Source of the DNA: an uncultured Eubacteriales bacterium
GTDB taxonomy: Bacteria > Bacillota > Clostridia > Oscillospirales > CAG-382
Assembly: GCA_934502885.1 (NCBI GenBank)
Contig: CAKSUT010000001.1
Coordinates: 1 to 64,000, forward strand
DNA: 64,000 nt
Direction of reading: 5' to 3'
The notes beneath the pieces were generated by a model, which saw nothing but the letters and a program-made list of their open reading frames with translations, had not been told where the DNA came from and ran no database searches. How positions within the stretch are numbered: position 1 is the first letter of the stretch; each line of letters starts with the position of its first letter. The translations under genes were made by a program, and so were the position numbers. Below are positions 44,610 through 51,960 of this stretch, one piece after another.

Positions 44610-44654
44610 GCAGAAAAACCGTTCATTTTTTAATTGTTAGTTTAATCTCACAAT

Positions 44655-45356
44655 TCAGTTTGTCGTGAAAAAGTACCCTTTGCCGTAAACCGACACGATA
44701 TCGTATCCGTCGGAAATTTCCGTGCCGAGCTTCTTTTTGAGATTGCCTATGTGAAAGCGGATTGTGCGCGTATCGTCTGCGGAGGGTGCCCCCCAGACGG
44801 ACTCGTACAGTTCTCTCGGAGAGAATATTTTATTCTCGTTTTTCATCATGAGAAGAAGAAGAGCAAACTCCTTTGCGGTGAGCTTTGCGTCTTTGCCGCC
44901 GACGTAGGCTTTGTTCTTTGAAAGCTCGAGAGTAATCTCGCCTTTTGTGATAAAATCCGACTGCCTGTACTTCTGTGTCGCCTTGATGTGCCGCGCGACA
45001 AGACGTTCGGTGACGGCAATAAGCTCGTCGAAGCTGTAAGGCTTTGTGAGGTAGTAGTCAGCGCCGCTCTCAAGTCCTTCGACTTTATCGGAAACTTCGT
45101 TCTTTCCGCTTAGGAACACGATGGGATTGTCGCTTGTTTTGCGGAAATTTCTGCAAATATCGTAACCGCTTCCGTCGGGGAGCATTATGTCAAGTATAAG
45201 TATATCCGGAGTGCTGTCTTCAAGAATTTTCATACTCTCGGCAACTGAGGCGGCAGTCATGACGTTATATCCGCGCCTTTTCATCATCCTCGCATTTATT
45301 CCGAGAATGTCCGGCTCGTCCTCAACTATGAGCACCATCGCTTTTTCGTTCTCCAT
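44655..45356 (-). CDS. OmpR/PhoB-type response regulator
   Basis: A 233-residue regulator. Residues 7-120 are a receiver with acidic pair in LIVEDEPD, phospho-acceptor Asp56 in LILDIMLPDGSG, Ser/Thr in FLSGKNE and Lys in LTKPYSFDEL. Residues about 135-230 are a winged-helix DNA-binding domain (LTAKEFALLLLMM ... TRTIRFHIGNLKKKLG). All catalytic positions are intact, in contrast to the pseudo-receiver. The start is joined to the kinase stop (TAAATG). The target is unknown; the surface-protein operon downstream is the obvious candidate. Confidence 0.95.
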   Translation of the reverse strand: MENEKAMVLIVEDEPDILGINARMMKRRGYNVMTAASVAESMKILEDSTPDILILDIMLPDGSGYDICRNFRKTSDNPIVFLSGKNEVSDKVEGLESGADYYLTKPYSFDELIAVTERLVARHIKATQKYRQSDFITKGEITLELSKNKAYVGGKDAKLTAKEFALLLLMMKNENKIFSPRELYESVWGAPSADDTRTIRFHIGNLKKKLGTEISDGYDIVSVYGKGYFFTTN

Positions 45357-46664
45357 TTACTCCGCTTCACCGCCTTCCGAGGGCAGTGTGAACGAAACCG
45401 TCGTTCCCGTTCCCTCTTCGCTTTCAATCCATATTCTTCCGCCGTGCGCTTCGATTATCTGACGGCAGACATAAAGTCCTATTCCGTGACGCCAGTACTC
45501 ACGGCTGACAGAAACATATCCGTCAAACGCCTTGCGCTTTATCTCGTCGCGCATTCCCTCGCCGTTGTCTGACACCGAGACAAGCTGATTTTTACCGTCG
45601 TATTTTGCGGATATTGTGATAACGCCGCATTTGGTATGACGGAGGCTGTTTGAAATTAGGTTTGTCATAACCTGCATTATTCTCGCAAAGTCGGCCTTAA
45701 TCGGAGGAAGTCTTTCATCAAAATCGAATGCAAGCTCATTATCTCCCATTTTGTCCGTTCCGAAGGTCTCCGCCGCCTCGCGAATCACCTGTGCTATGCG
45801 CACGGGCGAAAGATCAAGGGAGAGTCTTCCCTGTTCAATCGCGACTGTGTCCATAAGCTCGACGACTATTCTGTCGATGCGGACGACCATTTTCTCTATC
45901 GTCTTTTGGTTCTCCTTCATCGTCTCCGTATCCGGCGTTTTTTCGTCGAGAAGCTCGAATGTGTCTCTCGCATAAAGGTTTATCGCATTGAGAGGATTCT
46001 TTATCTCGTGCGCGACAGTGGTCAAAAACACGGATTTCGCTTCGTCGTGACGTTTCAGAAGGTCGTTTTGTGCGGCAAGCTTCCGCCTTTGAAGCTCATA
46101 TTCGCGGATATGCAGAAACAGCACCACTCCGCACGATATGCTCACCGCCGCATTCGTCACAAGTATATCCGCAAGCATCTCGGCCTCGGTCTCAAACCAC
46201 GTTACATACTGCGGATTGCAATACGCAAACACCGACACTCCTATATATTCGGCAATTTCCGCCGCGGATACGAAAAGTGCCTTTTTGCCATCGAGCATAA
46301 GCACGGTAAACAGCACCGCAAATATGAACAGCGACGGCATGCCGCTCTTATAGCTTCCGGACTCAAAAAACAATATCGGGAAAAGTATCATGAAAATAGT
46401 GACTATTGTCACAAAGTATGCGACGTGGTATTTCCCGGTTTTGTGGGTAAAAACAATAAGTCCTGCGGAAAGCACGGCAAGAACCGCACTCAGCGCGGAG
46501 CTCGTCATCATTCCGGTGACAAGATTGAGTAACAAAGTGGCAACGCTGATTCCCACGCCCGCAAAGGCAAGCACATTGAAGAGCCTTACGCGGAAGTCCG
46601 TGTTTTCGTCAAAAAGAGCTTTTGCAATCGTCCTTACCTTTTCGTGAAAGTTATGCACACACAC
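45357..46664 (-). CDS. Membrane sensor histidine kinase (HisKA type)
   Basis: A 435-residue kinase with about six hydrophobic segments in residues 28-185 and little room for an extracytoplasmic domain, so it probably senses within or near the membrane. The catalytic part has the H box VAHEIKNPLNAINL (His219), N box MTNLISNSLRHT, G1 VSDNGEGM and G2 HGIGLYVC. The listed start is GTG; a second GTG two codons later (46658) has better spacing from GGAGG and may be the true start. It is co-transcribed with the response regulator from a consensus promoter. Confidence 0.94.
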   Translation of the reverse strand: MCVHNFHEKVRTIAKALFDENTDFRVRLFNVLAFAGVGISVATLLLNLVTGMMTSSALSAVLAVLSAGLIVFTHKTGKYHVAYFVTIVTIFMILFPILFFESGSYKSGMPSLFIFAVLFTVLMLDGKKALFVSAAEIAEYIGVSVFAYCNPQYVTWFETEAEMLADILVTNAAVSISCGVVLFLHIREYELQRRKLAAQNDLLKRHDEAKSVFLTTVAHEIKNPLNAINLYARDTFELLDEKTPDTETMKENQKTIEKMVVRIDRIVVELMDTVAIEQGRLSLDLSPVRIAQVIREAAETFGTDKMGDNELAFDFDERLPPIKADFARIMQVMTNLISNSLRHTKCGVITISAKYDGKNQLVSVSDNGEGMRDEIKRKAFDGYVSVSREYWRHGIGLYVCRQIIEAHGGRIWIESEEGTGTTVSFTLPSEGGEAE

Positions 46665-46690
46665 CGCCTCCGATTTTTTACTGCATTGAA

Positions 46691-46719
46691 ATTATAGCAG
46701 AAACCGCGTCGTTTGTCAA
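46691..46719 (-). promoter_or_regulatory. Consensus promoter of the kinase/regulator pair
   Basis: Minus-strand TTGACA (46714-46719), 17-bp spacer, TATAAT (46691-46696) with TG extension. This is a full consensus match, suggesting the pair is made constitutively. Confidence 0.92.
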
Positions 46720-46728
46720 CAAAAACAG

Positions 46729-46755
46729 ACCGCAAAGGCTGTATGCCTCTGCGGT
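46729..46755 (-). terminator. Terminator of the flavodoxin-like reductase gene
   Basis: Minus-strand stem ACCGCAGAGGC / GCCTTTGCGGT (one mismatch) followed by CTGTTTTTG, 13 bases past the stop codon at 46768. Confidence 0.85.
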
Positions 46756-46767
46756 GTTGTATGTACG

Positions 46768-47466
46768 TTATTTTCCGTCAAGGACAGATGGTGAGTAATT
46801 TTCTTTCCAATAATCGTTGTCAATCTCCCACATTTTTCCATCAAGGTGGAGCTTTGCGAACATTTTGCAAAGGTACTTTACCTTAAGCGACGGCTTTAGG
46901 TTTGCGGCGCATCTCTCGACTTTCGCCGCCGTCTTTGCGAGCTTTTTTTCGTATTCCGTTTTAAACTTCTCGGGCATATCGTTCCAGAAATATCCCCAAA
47001 CCGACTGCGTTACCGTGTGCGTTCTCGCGACTCCCCAGTAGTCCATGCTGTCCTTTATGTCCTTGACCGCGGATTTCAGTCCTCCGCCGCCGGCGGTTGT
47101 TATGATGACTGCCTGTTTACGGAGCATATCGAAATTCGGACGGTGGATTATCCAACGGTAGCCGTAGTGGTCGAGAAACGACTTTATCTGTCCCGGAGCG
47201 TGGAAGCACCACACGGGACTGCAAAACACAATAAGGTCTGACTTTGCGATTGCGGCGTCGATTACCTTTAAGTGTTCGTAGCCTCCGCACTTTTCCTCGT
47301 TGCCGTGAAGGCAGGCATAACAGCCTCGGCAGATATGCGGCATATCGTCCGGGAGCGTAAACTCAAAAACTTCGCCGACGTTGTGAAGCTTTGATATGAA
47401 GTACTGCGCTCCGCAGTAGGTGCTGCTGTTTTTGCGCTTTGTCGCACGTATCAGAGTGATATTCAT
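46768..47466 (-). CDS. Flavodoxin-family NAD(P)H-dependent oxidoreductase
   Basis: A 232-residue protein with a flavodoxin-like fold: the start MNITLIRATKRKNSSTYCGA corresponds to the FMN phosphate loop, CRGCYACLHGNEEKCGG resembles the Cys-rich segment of iron-sulfur flavoprotein relatives, and VFCSPVWCFHAPGQIKSFLD is the second FMN contact region. Known: such enzymes reduce quinones, nitro compounds or protein partners. The start at 47466 gives the usual family N-terminus; an upstream GTG at 47490 is possible. It follows the ACT-domain gene and is probably in the same transcript. Confidence 0.85.
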   Translation of the reverse strand: MNITLIRATKRKNSSTYCGAQYFISKLHNVGEVFEFTLPDDMPHICRGCYACLHGNEEKCGGYEHLKVIDAAIAKSDLIVFCSPVWCFHAPGQIKSFLDHYGYRWIIHRPNFDMLRKQAVIITTAGGGGLKSAVKDIKDSMDYWGVARTHTVTQSVWGYFWNDMPEKFKTEYEKKLAKTAAKVERCAANLKPSLKVKYLCKMFAKLHLDGKMWEIDNDYWKENYSPSVLDGK

Positions 47467-47508
47467 TTTTCCGTTTTCCACTCGTCTCACTCGCTTTCTC
47501 TTAAATTT

Positions 47509-47874
47509 TCAATTTATCTCAAACCCATTTTCACGAAGCGCATTAAGCGCAGACGGCATATTCTCTTTTTTGGTCAAAACATAGTCGGTATCATAGGTCG
47601 ATACGGCGAAAATTCCTATACCGTTATCGGCAAGAACAGAAGATATTCTCGAGAGAATACCTACGAGCGAAAAATCGAGAGTTCCGGCAACCCGAAACAT
47701 TCGCCAGCCGTCCTCTCTTGCAACGGTATCCCGAGGGACGTCCGCGGTCGGACATACAAGAGAATATTCGACGTCGGTTTTGCAGGCAAACAAAAACTCT
47801 GAGTCAAAGCACGCGCTGTCATACTCTTTTACTTTGCACACCGTAAAATCAAGGTCTATGCTTTCTATCGTCAC
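47509..47874 (-). CDS. ACT-domain protein
   Basis: A 121-residue protein of the small ACT_7-like class. The N-terminal half (DFTVCKVKEYD...YSLVCPTADVP) and the C-terminal half (FSLVGILSRISSVLADNGIGIFAVSTYDTDYVL) together form one ACT-like regulatory module. Known: ACT domains bind amino acids or other small ligands. The ligand here is unknown. GGGGAAG precedes the start; the flavodoxin-like gene follows. Confidence 0.85.
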   Translation of the reverse strand: MTIESIDLDFTVCKVKEYDSACFDSEFLFACKTDVEYSLVCPTADVPRDTVAREDGWRMFRVAGTLDFSLVGILSRISSVLADNGIGIFAVSTYDTDYVLTKKENMPSALNALRENGFEIN

Positions 47875-47985
47875 TTTATCTTCCCCTTTCGGTTTTTACG
47901 CAGATAAACGCAATCGCCGTCTTAATCGCAGTAGGCAAAAACGCCGTGCAGAAGGCTGTGAAAATGTAAAGAACCGCACCGTCAC

Positions 47986-48018
47986 ATCTGCGACACTTTA
48001 AGTGTCATCGGCGCAGAT
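47986..48018. repeat. Nested inverted repeat in the gap after the small unknown gene
   Basis: An outer repeat ATCTGCG / CGCAGAT encloses an inner GACACT / AGTGTC, giving a compact two-level hairpin on either strand. No T-run follows. It lies 30 bases past the stop of the minus-strand gene ending at 48048 and could be a terminator-like or RNA-stability structure. Confidence 0.45.
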
Positions 48019-48047
48019 ACGCCGTTTTCCGATATGTTTATATAACA

Positions 48048-48329
48048 TTATGCCCTGCCTTTATACCTGACAAATTCTTCAGGCTTAGAGGTGTAATTCA
48101 TAAGGCAAGGATTTTCGGTAAGAATGTGTCCGAGTTTTGACGGAAGAAGCAGTCCCTTTCTCGTCACACAGAAACCGCCGGTCGATTTGCTTCCCGTGAA
48201 AAGGTACACTCTGCCCTCGTCGGCAATGTGATATTCCGTCACCGCTTCTGTCGGAAAACGCACAGTACCGTCACTTATTATTTCGGAAATACCGAATATA
48301 TACTTTCCGCCTTTATTCATCTGCGGCAT
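48048..48329 (-). CDS. Small protein of unknown function, co-transcribed with TetR
   Basis: A 93-residue cytoplasmic protein with no signal peptide or membrane segment. It looks beta-rich (KYIFGISEIISDGTVRFPTEA, then EGRVYLFTGSKSTGGFCVTRKG) and may form a swapped-hairpin or AbrB-like fold, but this is only an impression. It starts 15 bases after the TetR stop, so the regulator and this protein are probably made together. Not recognised as any named family. Confidence 0.65.
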   Translation of the reverse strand: MPQMNKGGKYIFGISEIISDGTVRFPTEAVTEYHIADEGRVYLFTGSKSTGGFCVTRKGLLLPSKLGHILTENPCLMNYTSKPEEFVRYKGRA

Positions 48330-48344
48330 TCAAATCATCTCCTG

Positions 48345-48989
48345 TTATTTAACTTTAAGAATGCGCGCACCGGTGTTGAATGTCCTGTAAAAAAGTCTCA
48401 CGTGCGTATCAAGTTTTTCGAGGCACTCCGCCTCCCTATCCGGCTGACGGTCGCACACGCCGAGAAGCGTGATTACGGGCGACACATACATAAGCGAGAG
48501 TGTTTCCGGATCTTCGCTCTTCAGCTCACCGCCGGTGATAAGTCCTCTGAATATACCGGCGTGATAGGTTATCATGCGATCGACGTAACGCTCCGAATAC
48601 AGCTTTGAAAGTTCCGGAGAACGGAACTGCTCTATCGCCATCATGCGGCGAAAACGGCTTATTTCCTCGTCCCGAAGTGAGTAAACGAAGATATTGCGAA
48701 CTTTTTCGACAAGAGCGTCCTCTGTAATATCGGAGAAAACGCCGATGTCCTTTCGTGAGTTTTCGACATGAACCTTCAGTCCGTTTGTGTAGTCTTTGTA
48801 CCTCTGTGCGGTCGTCTCGACAATTGCATCGAAAATCGCACGTTTGCTTGTGTAATGGTTGTAAAGCGACGGTGCTTTTATCCCCACCGCCTTTGCTATC
48901 TCTCCGACGCTTACCGAATCATACCCGTGCTGAGAGAAAAGCTCAAGTGCCTTCTCGAGTATTATTTCTTTTGTGTCTTCTCGCCTCAT
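48345..48989 (-). CDS. TetR/AcrR-family transcriptional regulator
   Basis: A 214-residue regulator. The helix-turn-helix occupies residues 8-55 (ILEKALELFSQHGYDSVSV, IAKAVGIKAPSLYNHYTSK). The C-terminal ligand-binding part is helical and contains no known ligand motif. A consensus promoter and a 20-bp palindrome directly precede the gene, so autoregulation is very likely. Confidence 0.92.
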   Translation of the reverse strand: MRREDTKEIILEKALELFSQHGYDSVSVGEIAKAVGIKAPSLYNHYTSKRAIFDAIVETTAQRYKDYTNGLKVHVENSRKDIGVFSDITEDALVEKVRNIFVYSLRDEEISRFRRMMAIEQFRSPELSKLYSERYVDRMITYHAGIFRGLITGGELKSEDPETLSLMYVSPVITLLGVCDRQPDREAECLEKLDTHVRLFYRTFNTGARILKVK

Positions 48990-49000
48990 ATGCCCTCCGC

Positions 49001-49050
49001 AAACTAATAATTGTTAGTTTTATTATAGCACAGTTTGTCTCACTTGTCAA
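49001..49050 (-). promoter_or_regulatory. Consensus promoter and TetR operator-like palindrome
   Basis: Minus-strand TTGACA (49045-49050), 17-bp spacer and TATAAT (49022-49027). Immediately downstream, at the expected transcription start, lies the palindrome AAACTAA-N6-TTAGTTT (49001-49020), a typical place for a TetR repressor to block initiation. The GGAGGG ribosome site of the TetR gene follows at once. Confidence 0.85.
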
Positions 49051-49085
49051 TATTTTTTATTCGAATTGCGTAATTGTTCACACAA

Positions 49086-49110
49086 TAAAAAAAGCACCTT
49101 TGCAGGTGCT
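49086..49110 (-). terminator. Terminator of the amidohydrolase gene
   Basis: Minus-strand stem AGCACCT / AGGTGCT with a 4-nt loop followed by seven Ts, 36 bases past the stop codon. Confidence 0.92.
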
Positions 49111-49145
49111 CTCGATTGACGATAACGTCACAGTATTTTTTGCGG

Positions 49146-50201
49146 TCAAACAAGTCTCCTGTTTAGGAATTCAAGTGCAATTTGAGAATAGGTTTTACCG
49201 CCAAGGTCTATTTCCGCACCGATTATTCTCTCCGGTTCACTCATATCATTTTCGAGAGAGCGTTTCATTATTTCACAGTATTCATAAAACTTATCCAGAT
49301 CAACAGGCTTATTTTCTCCGAGACGGTCATAAAAATTGCGGTACAGTATTCTTTCGGCAGATTCCTTATCAAGATACAGTCCTCGAACGATAAAATCCTT
49401 ACCGTAACAATGCTGAGTGAACACGTCCCGATTTTCGGTTATTTTGCGTCTGACAAGCTCCACAAGCTCATCGTTGCACGTTTTATTTGCGTTGCAGTCC
49501 GTGCCGAAAAGGATACGGTTCGAATATTTTGTAAAGAAGTCATGCCAAACATCGATTTTCTTATCAAAATTGTAGTACATCTCAACCCCCGGAGTGATGT
49601 CAAAGCAAACATTGGGGTATTTTTCCATAACTCTTTCAGCCTCTTCGGGAAAATTCGATAGGAAGAAAAAGTGAGCAAAAGTAACACGGAGCTTCGGATG
49701 AGCATCAAGAACTCTGAATATTTCTTCGTATATCTGCTTCTTTGACGGAAACAGACCGTTAGCGTAAGGTTTTCCCTCATCCCAGAAATCCTCAGGGTCT
49801 GCTATATGGATATTCATCGGAATTTCGCATTCCTCAAGAAGTCCGAACATTTTTGAATACTTTGGCGAATCAAAACCGGATTTCATATAACGTCTCAAGT
49901 CAGGAGAACACATAAGCTTTATTCCGTCGCAGCCAAGCTCCAAAAGCTTTTGAACCTGTATTTCAGGCGTAATATCGGCGCAGCGGTCATTAACATGGAT
50001 GCCTCCGAATGCACGTATGTCCATATCTTTTCTTACCGTCTTCTGCCACACTGCGGCAAGGTTATCTGTCATCGTACGGTACGGAAGCGAAAGTATACAA
50101 GCAGCCTCCACACCGACCGACTTCATTGTGTCGAGCATCCTTTCTATCTCTTCGTCCCGGTCAAACCGTATGTGGACGTGTGAATCGGCGATTCTTGTCA
50201 T
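49146..50201 (-). CDS. Amidohydrolase family protein (metal-dependent TIM-barrel hydrolase)
   Basis: A 351-residue protein. It begins with ADSHVHIRFD, the HxH metal motif of amidohydrolase-2-type enzymes, and further contains IPMNIHIADP, VTFAHFFFL and ILFGTDCNAN with the late metal-binding Asp. Known relatives decarboxylate or hydrolyse small ring compounds or sugars; the substrate here is unknown. It has an AAGGAGAA site and ends at a strong terminator. The coding sequence looks more AT-rich than the surrounding genes by eye, and it sits next to a gene fragment, both compatible with acquisition. Confidence 0.85.
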   Translation of the reverse strand: MTRIADSHVHIRFDRDEEIERMLDTMKSVGVEAACILSLPYRTMTDNLAAVWQKTVRKDMDIRAFGGIHVNDRCADITPEIQVQKLLELGCDGIKLMCSPDLRRYMKSGFDSPKYSKMFGLLEECEIPMNIHIADPEDFWDEGKPYANGLFPSKKQIYEEIFRVLDAHPKLRVTFAHFFFLSNFPEEAERVMEKYPNVCFDITPGVEMYYNFDKKIDVWHDFFTKYSNRILFGTDCNANKTCNDELVELVRRKITENRDVFTQHCYGKDFIVRGLYLDKESAERILYRNFYDRLGENKPVDLDKFYEYCEIMKRSLENDMSEPERIIGAEIDLGGKTYSQIALEFLNRRLV

Positions 50202-50254
50202 AATAATTCTCCTTACCTATATAAGAATATATTTTTTCTTCTTGTGCGATGCTT

Positions 50255-50485
50255 TTACATCATGTCGCACAGGTTCCCGACAGCACAGCCTTTGTTTTTG
50301 TAATACTCGAGCATTTCGGGAATTTTCTTTTTGTCATAGCTTGTAATGCAATCGGCGAGAGCGTGAACGCTATAACCGTTTTTGATCATATTGTAGCAGG
50401 TAGATTTCACACAAGCGGTTGCGTCGGCACCGACAACGTAGAACTCCGTTATGCCGTTCTTTTCGATAAAGCCGCAAAACTCATA
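50255..50485 (-). pseudogene. C-terminal fragment of an isochorismatase/cysteine hydrolase
   Basis: Directly after the mntP stop codon, and in the same frame, the minus strand encodes about 76 residues typical of the end of isochorismatase-family cysteine hydrolases: EKNGITEFYVVGADATACV (with the catalytic-type Cys), then NGYSVHALADCITSYD and a final stop at 50255. There is no start codon with a ribosome site and the first half of the family fold, including the catalytic Asp and Lys, is gone. A deletion next to mntP best explains it. Confidence 0.75.
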
Positions 50486-51040
50486 TCAAATAACTCCTAT
50501 ACCCTCAAGCATAATTCTGAGTCCTATGCCGACAAGCACGACGCCTCCGACGAACTCCGCTTTGGACTTATACTTTGTTCCGAAGACACTGCCGATTTTC
50601 ACGCCGAGAGCGGAAATGCAGAAGGTTATTACGCCGATGAGTATTGCGGAAACGGCGATGTTTTCACCTTCAAGAGCAAAGGTTATACCTACGGCAAGTG
50701 CGTCTATACTTGTTGCGACAGCCATTAAGAACATGGTTTTCGCGTCAAGAGAAGCGTCAATCTTTTCCTCGTCCTTGCTCATAGCCTCTCTTATCATGTT
50801 TACGCCGATAATCGCGAGAAGTACGAACGCAACCCAATGGTCTATCGCCTCGATTTTCTCAGCGAACGCACTTCCGAGAAAGTAACCGACGGTCGGCATG
50901 AGTGTCTGAAAGCCGCCGAACCAAAGACCTACGATCGCCGCTTTTTTGAATGTGGTTTTCTGCATTGCGAGTCCCTTACAGACAGACACGGCGAACGCGT
51001 CCATTGCAAGAGCTGCAGCTATAAGTACTATTTCTATCAT
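50486..51040 (-). CDS. mntP: Manganese efflux pump MntP
   Basis: A 184-residue membrane protein of six hydrophobic segments, the normal length for MntP. It shows the two family motifs with acidic residues in membrane helices, ALAMDAFAVSVCKGL and ATSIDALAVGITFAL. Known role: export of excess Mn2+. Unlike many mntP genes there is no space for a yybP-ykoY Mn2+ riboswitch in the 55 bases before it, which are mostly the nadC terminator. Confidence 0.93.
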   Translation of the reverse strand: MIEIVLIAAALAMDAFAVSVCKGLAMQKTTFKKAAIVGLWFGGFQTLMPTVGYFLGSAFAEKIEAIDHWVAFVLLAIIGVNMIREAMSKDEEKIDASLDAKTMFLMAVATSIDALAVGITFALEGENIAVSAILIGVITFCISALGVKIGSVFGTKYKSKAEFVGGVVLVGIGLRIMLEGIGVI

Positions 51041-51065
51041 TGTATTGTTTCCCTCACCCAGAGCA

Positions 51066-51091
51066 AAAATTTCCCCCGTTGCCGGGGGAAT
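51066..51091 (-). terminator. Terminator of the nadABC operon
   Basis: Minus-strand perfect stem TTCCCCCG / CGGGGGAA, 4-nt loop, followed by ATTTTTG, just past the nadC stop. mntP starts 26 bases further on, so its expression depends on read-through or an unseen promoter. Confidence 0.92.
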
Positions 51092-51095
51092 GTAC

Positions 51096-51941
51096 TCAAT
51101 CTTTAAGTTTAAATTTAAGGCTTATGTCGCACGCCTTCACGGAATGCGTGAGCGCGCCTATTGATATGATATCTACGCCCGTTTCGGCAACCTCGCGAAG
51201 ATTTCTGTCGCCCATGTTTCCCGAAGCTTCGAGAACGGCGCGTCCCGCGACAATCTCAACCGCCTTTTTCATGTCGGGACAGCTCATGTTGTCAAGCATG
51301 ATGATATCCGCACCGGCACGGAGAGCTTCGTCAAGCTCTTCGAAGGTCTCAACCTCGACCTCGACCTTGAGCGTATGCGGAGCGTTCTTCTTTGCCGCCG
51401 CAACTGCCGCTGTGATGCCTCCTGCCGCAGAGATATGGTTATCCTTTATAAGCATACCGTCGGAAAGATTGAAGCGGTGGTTTGTGCCTCCGCCGACTCT
51501 TACGGCATACTTTTCGAGAACTCTGAGCCCCGGTGTTGTCTTTCTTGTGTCGGTTATCTTTGCCTTTGTCCCCTCGACCTCTTTGACTGCCTTTGCCGTG
51601 TTCGTTGCGACGCCGGAGAGACGCTGAAGAAGATTGAGTGCCGTTCTCTCGCCGGTGAGGACGCTTCTTGCCTCGCCCGAGACCTCGGCGATGATATCGC
51701 CTTTCTTTGCAAGGACGCCGTCTTTTACGTAAGCTTTGAATTCTATTGTGGGGTCAACCGTATCAAAAACGAGAGCGCACACATCGAGTCCGCATATTAC
51801 GGCGTCCTCCTTCATGAGAAAACGACCGTGAGCGATTCTGCCCTCGGGAATGGTACACGCAGTCGTTATATCGCCCGTTCCGATATCCTCTTCGAGAGCA
51901 AGCGCGATAATCGCCTTAACCTGACTGTTTACGTACTTCAT
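51096..51941 (-). CDS. nadC: Nicotinate-nucleotide pyrophosphorylase (quinolinate phosphoribosyltransferase) NadC
   Basis: A 281-residue enzyme that converts quinolinate and PRPP to nicotinate mononucleotide. Features are EEDIGTGDITTACTIP, ERTALNLLQRLSGVAT, ITDTRKTTPGLRVLEKYAV, GGGTNHRFNLSDGMLIKDNH and IMLDNMSCPDM. Last gene of the nadA-B-C operon, starting 19 bases after nadB. Confidence 0.97.
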   Translation of the reverse strand: MKYVNSQVKAIIALALEEDIGTGDITTACTIPEGRIAHGRFLMKEDAVICGLDVCALVFDTVDPTIEFKAYVKDGVLAKKGDIIAEVSGEARSVLTGERTALNLLQRLSGVATNTAKAVKEVEGTKAKITDTRKTTPGLRVLEKYAVRVGGGTNHRFNLSDGMLIKDNHISAAGGITAAVAAAKKNAPHTLKVEVEVETFEELDEALRAGADIIMLDNMSCPDMKKAVEIVAGRAVLEASGNMGDRNLREVAETGVDIISIGALTHSVKACDISLKFKLKD

Positions 51942-51960
51942 ATCATTATTCCTTTCAAGT

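Noticed and set aside
50249..50728. 159-codon plus-strand open frame across the isochorismatase fragment and mntP
   Set aside because: Both minus-strand reading frames encode recognisable family sequence; the plus frame does not.
51041..51095. Possible yybP-ykoY manganese riboswitch before mntP
   Set aside because: The gap is only 55 bases and is largely the nadC terminator; none of the conserved motif is present.
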